The notes: a model not told the origin generated them from the letters alone. DNA of 64,000 nucleotides from Micromussa lordhowensis (GCA_964020085.1 OZ026597.1:10542162-10606161); one strand, 5' to 3'; numbered from the stretch's first letter, positions 45,201-50,439 are shown. A program made the numbers and translations.

Positions 45201-47405
45201 ACAAAACTCGCGCTGGAAGAAAAATTTAAAACTACTTGTAATGTAAACGGCGCATCTTAGAAACTTTGATACAAAAGATATGGTATTTGAGCGTTTGAAT
45301 GATCTATGTATGCCAAATGGAACTGGAATATATTTAGTGCATGTTTGCCTCGACGTTTCGGAAACCAATGAAATGTTCATTAATGTCGCCGACTGGTCGC
45401 CTCGTACTCCCAGACAAAACTCGCGCTGGGAAAAAAAAAATTAAAACTACTTGTAATGTAAACGGCGCATCTCAGAAACTTTGATACAAACGCCTGCCTT
45501 CAAAGATTGAGTATTTACATGTAAGCGTGTGAATGAACGATTTATGCCAAATAGAACTGGAGATATAATTTTTTGAACAATTTCTGTGATGCTTTTATGA
45601 CTCCCATTTATAAACAATTGACTCGCCGGCGCATGCTGAAGGCCGGAACATTTTATTCCTACACAAAATTAAATGTTTGTTTGAGTTAGCGGTTATTGCA
45701 GAGCGAGCAATCGTAGGTGGCTGAATCGTTCTGATCATTCGGAGTGAGGAAGACTCGCAAAATCGACCGTTTGCCCCCGTGATTGCGTGAATTGAAACGC
45801 ATAGAACTCTGCTTCTGGTTACGTTCGATGTTCGATTTTACCTTTGTTCGAAATGAATCGAACAAACGATCGATGCATATTTTGGTCCCATCGATTTGAC
45901 ATCGAATCGTTTACACATAACCGGTTTCCTACGTGTAATATATGCCATACTAAACGCATCAGTGATTCTCGAGAGAAACGAAACGAGGCTCGCGAGAAAC
46001 GAGAAATGTCTCGAGAGAAACGAGACTCGTCTCGCGAGAAACGAGACGAGAGGTGGTAACTTACTTTTGAGCGGTACTGTAGTTCCAGAATAGTTCAAAA
46101 TCCTTCCCGCTGATTGGCCAGAAAAAATAGGTTTCTGATCAATCAACGGGGAGGTACCAAGTAGAAATTTTTTACTCCAAATTGAATGTGTGCAATAAAT
46201 ACATTAGATAACTATTGACAAAACGTTTGGGGAATGCGCTAACCTACAGATGCACTACATGTATTCCTTTGGATAAGAATTTTTTCATCATGCAAAAAAG
46301 AACTCTTTCCAACAAATTTAGAACTAAACAAAGTTTGTTGTTCCTTTTTCTGCTACTTAAAGCCTAACCCTGAACCCTTACCCTAACCCTATGAGTAGAT
46401 AACCTTGACTAGTGACTGAGATTTGCTACAACATTACTCACATCATTTTGAGCAGATAGTAGTTGCAGATCGGTTAATTCAAGTCTGAACAGGAAATTTC
46501 TGTAATAAAAAAAAAACATTTTAAATAATCACAAGAGAGGTATTGGTCCCTTCTTCACTGATAGCAAAATCTAGGCAAGATTTGTTGCGACTTTTTGGCT
46601 GCTTACATGTAGATTTGTACATCTTCATGTTGAAACGTAAGCAAGATGCTTTGCAAGGTTTCGGCTACTGAAACTTGCATAATCTCACCAAGAATCTGGC
46701 CAGTATTTTGGTGAGATTCTCAGCAGGTTTTTGATGTTCACAACTCACCAAAAGTCTCACTGATATTAAAATCTTGGCATCTAAGAGCTTGCTAAGAATC
46801 TTGGCGATACTTTATCAGTTAGCTCATTATATACATTGTAGGTCAGTATAATGGGTAGGTATATAACAGACACTTTGTTATTACTGACACACGCCTTGTC
46901 TTACTATATACCGTAGACATAAGCACCATTTGACTGCACCAGAAAGTTCAGAAGTGATGATCCCAAAAGGTAACCATCCTCTTACCAGCAATAAATCATA
47001 AACCTTGAAGTTGTTAACGAATTTTAAAAGAAGCCAGTGTGAGCTAGCCTCCTACAGACATCCTTATAACTCATCACACAGTCTGCCCTCCCCAACATAT
47101 GTCCGCTGAAACAAAATAATGTTCACCAAATTCCTTTCCTTTTGTTAGTAAAGGTAAACTGGAGATCACATGGAGATTAAGAGCCAATCGGTGCTGGGTC
47201 ATTGTGTAAAAAAAGCTGATTGTAAGTTTGCATGTTATTGAAAGGGGCGGTAATTAGAAAGGAACATGTGATTAAGAAGTTAATAATTAAAGTTGATACA
47301 GTTTTAATATTTTCACTCACGTGGCACCAACAATCAATCTGTCACTTAATTCATCAACAAGGATTCTTGAAACTAAGGTTCCATTTGACGGGAACCTGAC
47401 ACACT
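4840..47405 (-). CDS. Transmembrane semaphorin with PSI, two Ig and a SEA domain (25 exons, 5' end missing)
   Basis: A guidance-receptor or ligand type protein of the cell surface; the family signals through plexins. Minus-strand exons in order: 47405-47321, 46484-46442, 28633-28532, 28282-28189, 27161-27054, 26878-26756, 25254-25172, 23772-23740, 18626-18518, 16849-16780, 15894-15726, 15258-15119, 14849-14776, 13990-13908, 12928-12893, 12643-12567, 12250-12173, 12091-12039, 11427-11152, 10767-10531, 10201-10092, 9482-9430, 8631-8471, 5745-5719, 5288-4840. All are bounded by AG/GT and every junction keeps the frame (2873 nt, about 956 residues). Approximate domains in this partial protein: sema 1-475, PSI 470-520, Ig 520-612, Ig 612-691, SEA 691-799, transmembrane 814-837, cytoplasmic tail 838-956. 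The signal-peptide exon was not identified. Two points are weaker: the donor at 27054 (GTGTTT) and a possible unseen microexon between the first two exons. Large transposons occupy the introns, mostly on the opposite strand. Confidence 0.93.
6426..6546. repeat. Foldback MITE
   Basis: Arms of about 50 bases (TCTTATTAGACGTTTTGGTG at the left and its reverse complement ending near 6546) surround a short loop. Both arms also contain the shared block ATATTTTTACTCGTTGT in opposite orientation. A related fragment lies just upstream at 6300-6350. Confidence 0.75.
6754..6790. repeat. Perfect hairpin, 17-bp arms with a 3-base loop
   Basis: GCCATACTGATAGGCAA, loop TCG, then the exact reverse complement. 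The tight loop and perfect arms suggest a recent palindromic insertion or a foldback end. Confidence 0.7.
6963..6992. repeat. CA dinucleotide microsatellite
   Basis: A run of about ten CA units after GTGTTTGTGA. Simple repeat in the intron. Confidence 0.8.
8471..10201 (-). CDS. Semaphorin exons encoding a SEA domain
   Basis: Three exons, 10201-10092 (110 nt), 9482-9430 (53 nt) and 8631-8471 (161 nt), join in frame to a SEA module. The first half reads ELRLTKEKWSSELYQKTSEE, the middle exon EIYSKNAAFVRVEDISF and the third exon starts SEGSVVCKMTLNF, matching the family pattern (L.ITN..W...L.D.SS.EY..L, then F..GSVVV.L.L.F). In mucin-type SEA domains the GSVVV site self-cleaves between G and S; here it is GSVVC, so cleavage is plausible but unproven. 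The domain sits between the second Ig domain and the membrane, so cleavage would leave a non-covalent heterodimer at the cell surface. Donors GTATGT, GTAAGA and GTAAGA are strong. Confidence 0.9.
10531..10767 (-). CDS. Semaphorin exon: second Ig domain
   Basis: One 237-nt exon encodes a C2-type Ig fold. It shows LFVCNATGLPSP for the B-strand cysteine and GQRSYYCVAQNEFG for the F-strand D-x-G-x-Y-x-C-like motif. The phases (starts GT, ends G) link it to the Ig exon before and the SEA exon after. Most transmembrane class 4 semaphorins have a single Ig domain, so a second one is unusual. Confidence 0.9.
11152..11427 (-). CDS. Semaphorin exon: first Ig domain
   Basis: This 276-nt exon begins EPPTCWLTVTQEQVGG and contains SSLTCQGDGIPLPRVTSWKK (cysteine and core tryptophan) and LGVYECFVSNKLG (closing Y-x-C). 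It follows directly on the PSI domain (VCPQ-EPPT), the usual semaphorin order. Acceptor CTTTAG and donor GTAAAC are present. Confidence 0.93.
12039..12643 (-). CDS. Semaphorin exons: last sema strand and PSI domain
   Basis: Exons 12643-12567, 12250-12173 and 12091-12039. The first reads GAVYIGSNSSVVKLPVEDCG then QYQSC, the second RTCVSVLDPYCGWSNNKC, the third WAQDIVHGDFSKVCPQ. The DPYCGW signature and spaced cysteines define a PSI (plexin-semaphorin-integrin) domain, which follows the sema propeller in all semaphorins. All three junctions keep phase. Confidence 0.95.
12374..12517. mobile_element. Short MITE with ATAGAG-type inverted ends
   Basis: ATAGAGTGGTTTTCGATTGA at the left matches, inverted, TAATTGAAAACCGCTCTAT at the right. 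The 144-bp body is non-coding and lies in a short semaphorin intron without disturbing the adjacent splice sites. Confidence 0.7.
12893..18626 (-). CDS. Semaphorin exons: C-terminal half of the sema propeller
   Basis: Exons 18626-18518 (starts YDEGGNRQLENRFTSFVKTR), 16849-16780 (TNEEYVYGIFTTPK), 15894-15726 (LGVLGSAVCRYSM), 15258-15119 (CDSKLDTKRYSW), 14849-14776 (FTQLVVDKAKRG), 13990-13908 (NGTVFKVFNNISGDG) and 12928-12893 (KPNPIYTMKLYN). These match conserved sema elements: DxGG-x-R-x-L...FxK-x-R-x-x-C, gSAvC-x-Y, lvVD, and the dnGtvfKv blade. Exon lengths and phases are consistent throughout. The ISL2EU transposon lies in the intron just before 18626. Confidence 0.94.
13742..13859. repeat. 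Foldback element
   Basis: The outer arms CACTTAATGTA/TACATTAAGTG and the inner arms GTTTTGTTTTCC and CTGATGTTTCCC are each matched by their reverse complements. Non-coding; ORFs called through it are artefacts of the palindrome. Confidence 0.75.
18905..19236. mobile_element. tRNA-derived SINE (minus strand) with an inverted partial second copy
   Basis: On the minus strand, about 18975-18909 reads TGGCTTGATAACTCAGTTGG (A-box-like) and then GGTGCGAATTCC (B-box-like), the layout of a tRNA-Pol III promoter. The adjoining block at 19016-19110 is repeated in inverted orientation at about 19138-19236 (both contain GATCTTTCATATATTCATTTG). I infer two SINE-family fragments inserted head to head. Neither arm is coding. 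Confidence 0.6.
19732..21195 (+). CDS. THAP-domain DDE transposase (ISL2EU/IS5-like)
   Basis: Intact 487-residue protein. An N-terminal THAP zinc finger (about residues 14-95) shows a C-x5-C pair (CAAAQC region), FHAFP, RKIW, the CCSAHF cysteine/histidine pair and the closing AVPSIF motif; it should bind the element's termini. A helix-turn-helix region (about 245-285, LGLFERDLAHRFNVSVGTVS) follows. The DDE_4-type nuclease fold has LDCTELKCE (first Asp), GRISDKEVV (second) and YLADKGF (third). The start ATG lies 13 bases inside the left TIR boundary, so the promoter must be in or near the TIR. No stops or frameshifts, so the transposase may still be active. Confidence 0.9.
   Translation: MAEDKERSHSSHKCCAAAQCINRSDNRKDLTFHAFPKDQDQRKIWMAKMKRGDQKFTSNTSLFCCSAHFTAKDYRSSLTGKRRDLIKNAVPSIFPWTEDYDKGIRTERSERANVRDSKKLQLSVAPGVATDSVNTAEKEEAKPQEIEERDLVAEICELTQKVFLLKFGLERFSSNDDDIFFYTGFSSYETLLTFWNFVKPSAESLLSWNQARSKVNGELKDTAFPYLQGQKKEKQRTREIEPIDQLWMFLSRMRLGLFERDLAHRFNVSVGTVSDIDITWANYLYLVLGSLPIWPSKDKIKQHLPESFKGRYESVRGILDCTELKCELPKDYQKHSEMYSDYKSHDTFKGLICISPSGWITFVSQLYPGRISDKEVVEKSNFCQLIEPGDQYLADKGFEIHDLIALRGGSLYIPPKRFSVFDQFTESQCFETMSIANVRIHVERGIKRIKAWNIFNQVLPLSSFGSINQIWTVCALLVNFQNPIISV
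21422..23529 (-). pseudogene. SAP/SWIM/YqaJ exonuclease gene of the ISL2EU element, frameshifted
   Basis: Accessory nuclease gene of the transposon. Exon 1 (23529-23375) starts MAVNLNLTPEDIP and has a SAP-like segment (WTVPQLKFWLKCRRLNQQG); it joins in phase to an exon starting at 23261 (VKAFNAISFYRDKVYDPD). A SWIM-like zinc-binding segment follows (CDKQCRASNSGCCCHVMAVV, about 22800-22735) and then a YqaJ lambda-exonuclease domain (GIENEPVAANLYREYL, ASPDRIAV, VEIKCLES with the PD-(D/E)xK-type Asp and ExK). The reading frame breaks near 23020, near 22960 and again at 21980, where the upstream frame stops and the next begins without an ATG. So this copy cannot make a full protein, unlike the intact transposase opposite. 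Confidence 0.82.
23740..28633 (-). CDS. Semaphorin exons: N-terminal to middle sema propeller
   Basis: Exons 28633-28532 (DSCQNHIKLLLFSPQG then IFVCGTYAETPRCW), 28282-28189 (GMNGDGISPFSDQQ), 27161-27054 (NWQYRDKMIASYPYYS), 26878-26756 (NHLFTGINIGRSVIYRW), 25254-25172 (ADFISSFNYTDNFIYFFLRE) and 23772-23740 (AIYSRVARVCQ). CQN-x-I, CGT, the FxFFxREtA block and YSRVARVC are hallmark sema motifs. The donor after 27054 (GTGTTT) is weak but is the only one that keeps phase. The introns contain the MITEs and the LINE fragment listed here. Confidence 0.93.
24112..24663. mobile_element. MITE with nested inverted repeats
   Basis: The ends ATTGAACTGAGTGGAGTGCA and its near reverse complement (AATTGCACTCCATTCAGTT) bracket 552 bases. 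A second inverted pair (about 24525-24580 against 24590-24640, both with TCATACAGTTT/AAACCGTATGA) lies inside. Short ORFs here are artefacts. A similar pair of CTTGAAATCTGATTGG ends lies just upstream at about 23860-23990. Confidence 0.65.
25596..25961. mobile_element. Large foldback MITE flanked by TTAA
   Basis: Arms of about 170 bases are near-perfect reverse complements; the ends are AGGGGCTCAGTCACGG and CCGTGACTGAGTCCCT, each next to TTAA (25592-25595 and 25962-25965). The loop is only a few bases near 25775. The ORF at 25723-25965 is one arm read through. Confidence 0.85.
26299..26560 (-). pseudogene. LINE ORF2 C-terminal fragment (CR1/L2/Jockey-like)
   Basis: The minus-strand reading LRSSSHLSLSCQMVKTDSCG, GARAFSFAAPKLWNAIPGDI and KTLKTKLKSHFLRKF matches the conserved tail after the RT domain of CR1/L2-like non-LTR elements (RSS..L..P......G.RaFs.aAPk.WN.LP). 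It is a 5'-truncated remnant in a semaphorin intron; the RT core itself is absent. Confidence 0.8.
27294..27458. repeat. Large near-perfect palindrome
   Basis: Arms of about 75 bases (TATTAAAATGTAAAAGCGTT at the left, inverted at the right) enclose a loop of about 13 bases. It lies between two semaphorin exons. It probably represents a foldback transposon; the flanks show no clear target duplication. Confidence 0.8.
28839..33651 (+). mobile_element. hAT-superfamily DNA transposon
   Basis: The ends are CAGTGGTTTCAATAG and, inverted, CAGTGCTTTCAGTAA (12 of 15 match), and both sides continue into an AGGCGGCT-CCGG block, which lies about 28 bases further in at the right end. A GC-rich stretch of C and G runs (33541-33600) precedes the right end. 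The element encodes a hAT transposase. I could not see an 8-bp target duplication (ATGGTATG against GGGATGTA), so the exact ends are uncertain. It lies in the 17.8-kb semaphorin intron, antisense to that gene. Confidence 0.75.
29353..32903 (+). CDS. hAT transposase (two exons)
   Basis: Exon 1 (29353-29423) encodes MAKRQQKQGLLDNFLTVGAK and joins in phase to exon 2 (30215-32903; an alternative acceptor lies 6 nt later), giving about 919 residues without stops. A TTF/BED-like zinc finger reads FCLLCRKHG and DHAKSQQHVAAV. The RNase H-like core shows LADEVCDVSNKEQL (first Asp), FSSDGASVMTGKRSGVG (second Asp), VHCICHRLALACGDA (C-x2-H) and RTRWLS. The C-terminal dimerisation block reads NAWPERGASCVKRLKTRLRS with the final Glu. 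It belongs to the transposase group that gave rise to the vertebrate KIAA1586/ZNF862-like proteins (family recognition, not a search). The tail is acidic (SESSESEDSDDEL). Exon 2 read alone starts with MVLMDS, but the phase match favours splicing. Confidence 0.88.
33652..35050. other. Semaphorin intron; no gene seen
   Basis: AT-rich sequence with short open frames only, none with a recognisable motif or splice context. Confidence 0.6.
35640..36300. repeat. Degenerate tandem array, unit about 60 bp
   Basis: Units share AACATGCGAAACCACGCTTT, GATCATGAAACCT, CGACTA and TTTTATTCAAACTTGTG. The clearest copies lie at about 36050-36290, with CCACGCTTT-like cores near 36068, 36126, 36186 and 36244. 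Subterminal position inside the TA-flanked element. Confidence 0.7.
37498..37547. repeat. Perfect 21-bp hairpin
   Basis: CTGCGAGCAGTTGGTTTCTC plus one C, an 8-base loop (GCGGCGTA), then the exact reverse complement, interrupting otherwise AT-rich sequence. Confidence 0.8.
38426..38609 (+). repeat. Split direct repeat A1 of retroelement copy 1 (A2 at 44235-44418)
   Basis: Begins ATGCAGTTAAATGCAATTTA and ends TTTTCTTTTGC. A2 is the same length with only a few substitutions. A2 abuts B1 directly, as in Ngaro/PAT elements, where the B1-A2 junction resembles a circular intermediate's joined ends. Confidence 0.85.
38709..39917 (+). CDS. Gag-like protein of retroelement copy 1
   Basis: 402 residues from the ATG at 38709, chosen because MPRTTNNSLATTMFEGES aligns with the start of the Gag in the second element (TNNSLSASVFEPS). 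A low-complexity Ser/Pro/Thr N-terminal half is followed by a conserved central block (VIGPGYSPIPHKLVTKITTG, WVEAFTIYSIVL, KMNPDLYNFHTL) and a Cys/His-rich finger (CHSWNEGHC, CRFCHACQDCQGDHRSVSC), then a basic tail. The finger pattern is typical of DIRS/Ngaro Gag and suggests nucleic-acid binding. The ORF overlaps the RT frame. Confidence 0.8.
   Translation: MPRTTNNSLATTMFEGESEVVPSTGAGVVSSAGSTVLPAGQNINTSSDALAQAMSKALTDSLPGILAALRNHNAIPSQPAPPNSNPAVISTSSPAPLTPASLGQATTTGNFIVPSFVSTFSTLSTPAYGFSSLPLPSSSGSPIVGGGVVSTFPAMSVSSAAVRKYFVIGPGYSPIPHKLVTKITTGLFVELADLLPDNLKVNKSETQTFLEGKLVVAPARKRIVEIQDILTWVEAFTIYSIVLCASQPARWADLSQYKLLIIQTAKKFPGKAWQLYDTAFRKNAAASGLKDWSKMNPDLYNFHTLVQTPSSSGTSHPKASASHSGLDHTPTSSQFCHSWNEGHCRWPFGRCRFCHACQDCQGDHRSVSCPFRTSRAARRSRSPTLLGGKRRRRSIRCPSTCK
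39622..42189 (+). pseudogene. Reverse transcriptase N-terminal part with internal duplication, retroelement copy 1
   Basis: 855-residue open frame containing the RT fingers and palm twice up to motif A. RFGVIPKKHQPGKWRLILDL and FDIESAYRIVPV occur in both duplicate units (39692-40807 and 40808-41923). Only the second continues into LPFGLHSAPYIFSAVADLLE and YLDDFHTLGP (motif C with both Asp residues). The frame stops at 42189 after a single-base shift near 42170; the rest of RT and RNase H continue in another frame. The copy cannot encode a normal polyprotein. Confidence 0.85.
39692..41923 (+). repeat. 1116-bp tandem duplication
   Basis: Two head-to-tail units, 39692-40807 and 40808-41923, differ at very few positions (for example GTCATTGTCG against GTCATTGCCG). 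The period is 1116 bases, a multiple of three, so the pol frame stays open across the junction. It spans the end of Gag and the start of RT. Confidence 0.93.
42150..43015 (+). pseudogene. RT thumb and RNase H of retroelement copy 1, after the frameshift
   Basis: Continues as GVPLHPDKFEGPSTVMTVLG, matching the second element's LPLHPNKCVGPTTTLSVLG. RNase H shows the four acidic positions: VSSDAAGTLGYGA, IAYKELFPVV, FCSDNMAVVEVL and VADALSRF. Reaches its stop at 43015, overlapping the recombinase start by four bases (GTGA). The domain is intact, but it is separated from the RT core by the shift near 42170. Confidence 0.85.
43012..43953 (+). CDS. Tyrosine recombinase of retroelement copy 1
   Basis: 313-residue integrase of the DIRS/Ngaro type; it inserts a circular DNA intermediate by strand exchange in the nucleus. 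An N-terminal SAM-like core-binding part (LAPSTRRVYSSAQKQFIEFC) is followed by the catalytic domain: FLRVGEF (Arg I), GHSFRIGAATTAA (H-x-x-R), MGRWSSDAYQLYVR (Trp/His position and the nucleophilic Tyr). All are present, so this domain looks functional. It has no ATG at the frame's first part; overlap with the upstream stop (GTGA) suggests reinitiation or a frameshift. Confidence 0.87.
   Translation: MTQKCLFYLSNGLAPSTRRVYSSAQKQFIEFCLQDGCTNQDGSILPASEQALMRFCSHLADRLHHTSIKVYLSGVRSLHIDMGFSDPLVNCLQLQRVLRGIKRHQGSRKSPRQPITGDLMRVIHSVLSLSDYSQAMLWAACCLGFFGFLRVGEFTVNEPFDPAIHLTPQDLQLDSTSNPTCLRVQIKAFKTDPFRQGCFIYLGRGRTSICPIASVMAYLHRRGPAPGPLFLQENGEPLTRTQLSDFLQSTLSAVGITGTYSGHSFRIGAATTAAQQGLPDHLIKTMGRWSSDAYQLYVRTPVQSILNVSGQLL
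44100..44620 (+). repeat. Split direct repeats B1-A2-B2 of retroelement copy 1
   Basis: B1 (44100-44234) and B2 (44486-44620) start TGTGGGGGCTCATGGCTGGG and end GATGCAGTAGTTAA; A2 (44235-44418) lies between. A short pyrimidine-rich spacer (44419-44485) follows A2. The arrangement is what makes this element a split-direct-repeat type. Confidence 0.87.
44623..44692 (+). ncRNA. tRNA-like sequence (Thr-GGT-like), probably a SINE head or pseudo-tRNA
   Basis: TGTTAGCTCAGTTGGTAGAG forms a good A-box and D-arm. The anticodon arm TTGCA-CAGGTAA-CGCAA gives loop anticodon GGT. GGGTTCAAATACTG resembles a degraded B-box/T-arm. The acceptor stem does not pair convincingly, so a functional tRNA is unlikely. 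It starts only a few bases after the retroelement's B2 end. Confidence 0.55.
45065..45580. repeat. Tandem array, about 2.5 units of 210-235 bp
   Basis: Units share TATGCCRAATAGAACTGGA (near 45099, 45307, 45543), ACAAAACTCGCGCTGG and AACTACTTGTAATGTAAACG. Subterminal at the right side of the TA-flanked element, unrelated in sequence to the array at its left side. Confidence 0.75.
46363..46390. repeat. Short telomere-like CCCTAA patch
   Basis: About four degenerate CCCTAA/CCCTTA/CCCTGA units. TTAGGG is the metazoan telomere repeat. The patch is too short to call more than an interstitial telomere-like sequence. Confidence 0.5.
46442..47405 (-). CDS. Semaphorin exons: start of the sema domain
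   Basis: Exon 47405-47321 reads CVRFPSNGTLVSRILVDELS then DRLIVGAT, the first sema strand with the LxVGA motif. Exon 46484-46442 reads LELTDLQLLSAQND and joins in phase to DSCQNH. Compared with other semaphorins about five residues seem missing between VGA and LELTDL, so a microexon may lie between. The exon before 47405 must end one base into a codon and should carry the signal peptide; I did not find it in the window. Confidence 0.87.
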
Positions 47406-47739
47406 CTGGAGAAAAAAAAAGTAACCAGTTCGATCAATGGCTCAAGAATCACAAATGATACGTGTATATCATGTGCCTCCTATGGGGATTCTCATGACTC
47501 AAGTAATCTTTATCTGTAATCTTTTCAATTTATAACAAAGTAATTGCTTGTGAACGGTTTTCTGCATGCCCATTTGTCATGTAATTGGGTGTCCAATTAC
47601 AAATCTAGACAGAATTCTAATTACAACTTTTTTATAACTGGATATATCCTGTAACTGGGCACCTACACCTTTTGCATGCAAGGCTGTGATGTGACAAAAA
47701 TTACGAGGAGCCCAAAGGTTCCAAACCATGAAATCCTGG

Positions 47740-48430
47740 TTGCCCAGCACTTACGCAGTGCTTCCCTAGAAAAGTCTTTCATCTCACCCTGGCAATGAAT
47801 TTTGTGCTTCTGAATGCCACCAGAAGGGCATGAAATCTTCCACAAGTGAGAAAGTGGGTTTTGTTTAGTTTCCCTGTTCACCTCTAAGGAGAAAACAGAC
47901 AGAGGAAAGGAGTTCATGATCGCCAAGGGAACTTAAAAGGTTTGTTCGCTACATTTCAGGCTGGAAGATCTTAGCAGATATGTAACAGATCACATTTAGC
48001 TCCAAGTCGTTGACATTTGCTTTGAATGGTTTCAACGGAAGGGGCAATTGAAGCTCATTCACTTGGTGATTTCACTGTCATATCACGTACATAAACAACT
48101 TCTTCTTTTGAGAGCAATACAGAGGATGTATTTCAAGAGGAGCTTTTCTTTACATTGGGGAAGGTTAAAGCTTGTCATTTAAACAATTTTCTAAGATACT
48201 CTAACCTGAAATGTAGCAGACAAACTTTCGTTCCCGCACCAAAGGTGAACTCCTTTCCTTTCATCTCAACAAATTACATGGATCCCCTACTTTCCCTTAG
48301 AGGCAAATGGTGTAACATTTCACTCCCTTATGGTGGCATTCATAAACACAACTCATAGGTAGAGCAAAATTAAAACAGACCTGAAGGACAACGAAGGAAG
48401 ACTTTTATGGGGAAGCATTGTCAAAACAAC
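47740..48430. repeat. Diverged inverted repeat pair (MITE-like)
   Basis: About 47740-47985 and 48195-48430 are inverted, diverged copies. Both contain GAACTCCTTTCCT, TGGTGGCATTCA and CCTGAAATGTAGC in opposite orientation. Non-coding; ORFs called in it are not supported. Confidence 0.6.
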
Positions 48431-49390
48431 ACTACAGAGTTTGTGGGGTTTATTTCCCAGAGCCTCGTGCTGAGGTTTGTTGTTTTAGGCTGAATTTTAA
48501 TATATCGAAATTGGGCTATTACTATTACTTACTAATGGCATGCATAACTAATAACAGCATTATGAACACTTCAAGTTATTGTCTTTTTTAAATTAAAATT
48601 AAAGACAAATTTCCTTGAAATGCATTTATTTTTATCACGTTTTCTAAAGTAACCATAACTGAGCTAAAACTGACAAAACACAACTTCACCTCTACAATTG
48701 GTATAGGAAAGAACAGCTTCTCCACTACACAGCTGTTTGCAACACATAATACATGAAAGAACTCCAAGTGACAATATCACCATAAACTTGTGCATAATAC
48801 CTGATGAACAAAATAATTATGTTTGCATCAGTATACCCCAGGTCGTGTGCACAAATGACATCATACATCATGACATCATGGTTGTAAAACACAATTTTAC
48901 TGTACTCATAATATTATTACTATACATGTAATGTTAATACTCGAGAACAAAAATGCCAAACTCCTAACCAATGATGTTCATTAGTAATGGTCAAAGGAGA
49001 AATTATGCCCTGTATACATGTGTAGTGTCTAACAACCTTACATCTGTAAGATTTTTTGTCAAATTTTACCTAGTACCAATAAAAAAATTGTTTTACTAGG
49101 AAAGTCAATACAGTACTAGTTTTTGTATAGACATCCACGATGTAACAAAATTTTATAACTTCTCTTATCACAATTCCAGTTCACACAAAATTCAATTCAA
49201 ATTCTATTCCAGTCTTTTGGAGAGTGATGGCAAACTCTCGGCTTTCCCCAATTTCTGGTAACATGGGTAGTCTGAGCATGGCCTTGTTTCTTGTATTATA
49301 ATTATGAATGTCGCTATTACTTTGTTAGTAAATTCATAGAGTGGTCCATAAGTCCATTAATGCACTTGTAAATATATATACAACATATAT

Positions 49391-49455
49391 ACAACAAGGG
49401 TCTTTTTTCCAACGACAAGCAAGGCAGAGGAGAAAGACCCTGGGAACTAGGTTGT
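49391..49455. repeat. Foldback of the AACCT-CCCAGGG family, partial left arm
   Basis: ACAACAAGGGTCTTT at the left against AAAGACCCTGGGAACTAGGT at the right. The left arm lacks several bases of the family consensus. Confidence 0.6.
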
Positions 49456-50047
49456 ATTATACCATTTTAGTTGCAAACCTTGTCATCATGTTCCCAATTT
49501 GCATTACTATAAAAATGTCAATATCTCTAAAACAAAAAGGTATTCCAACAAGGAAAACGCCATTCTTCTGTATTTTAAAAAGCCTTTCAAAAAGCAGCAA
49601 TTACTTTTCATTTCATAGGCATACCTTTTAATTTCCATTTTGGCAAGAATATCTCTGAGTGAGCTTACAAGACTGCTTTTTTTACCTTCTGAGATGCCTT
49701 TAGAAATAATTTCCCAATAATATGCAAAATAGTATTTCAAGAAATAGACAAAACGAAATACGGTCTCTAGTTGAGCCTACAGTATTAGTGAAGATGGCAC
49801 ACAAGAGGAACAAGCCAGGATGTTTGCTTGCTAAGAAACAAATTTTATGAAGATTCATTTTCAAATAGAAACTGCTTCGAAAGTTAAAGTGCCTCCACTC
49901 TAGTTTTCTTTGGGTTTTAATCCTTCTAGTATGACGTTTCATTGAAGGTAAAAAATGTCAGTCTTCCCAGTGCTGTCAAGTTGTTTACTCCTGACCAATG
50001 TCTTGATTCTAGGGATATGCGTGAATTCGGTAGCGCAGGCTGTTTGT

Positions 50048-50131
50048 CAACCTCATTCCCAGGGTCTCTCATCTTCCCACCCCCTGGAGCTCCAGGGGGT
50101 GGGAAGATGAGAGACCCTGGGAACAAGGTTG
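50048..50131. repeat. Foldback of the AACCT-CCCAGGG family, near-perfect arms
   Basis: CAACCTCATTCCCAGGGTCT to AGACCCTGGGAACAAGGTTG with nearly perfect 36-base arms around CTGGAGCTCCAG, itself a palindrome. It is the longest intact member seen in this window. Confidence 0.8.
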
Positions 50132-50439
50132 GCTGGTTGTTTAGCTGTTGTCCAGTTAAAAACTATGGAAATCATTAAATGTGGAGAATTTCCAAGGGGT
50201 ATCAAAAGTTGATGATAAACTGATCAACTGATGCAATAACAGTCTTAAGATGGCTGAAACTCTAACAATGTAGGAAATGTCATTGATGTCTATATGCCTA
50301 CAAATGTATTAATTGACAACTGGAACATTCTCTGGACATTGTAAGAAAGAGTGACATGCAGCCCTACAATACTCGCAACAAAGATAAAACTCCCCAAAAT
50401 CAAATACAATTGGGGAAAACCTCACGGCGGTACCACTGT

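Larger units (their letters stand above)
35053..46079. mobile_element. 11-kb TA-flanked element without visible transposase (Tc1/mariner-like ends)
   Basis: The termini share a perfect inverted repeat of 28 bases (35053-35080 and 46052-46079) beginning CAGTACCGCTCAAAAGTAAG, with TA on each side (35051-35052, 46080-46081). Next to both ends are GAGA-rich palindromic units (TCTCGTTTCTCTCGAG). Inside are tandem arrays (35640-36300, 45065-45580) and a nested element (37765-44959). Subtracting the nested element leaves about 3.8 kb with no transposase. Superfamily assignment from the ends only is inference. Confidence 0.75.

Noticed and set aside
46918..46950. Candidate extra semaphorin microexon on the minus strand
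   Set aside because: The acceptor GGTGCAG is good, but in the required phase the peptide is not sema-like and the donor is poor.
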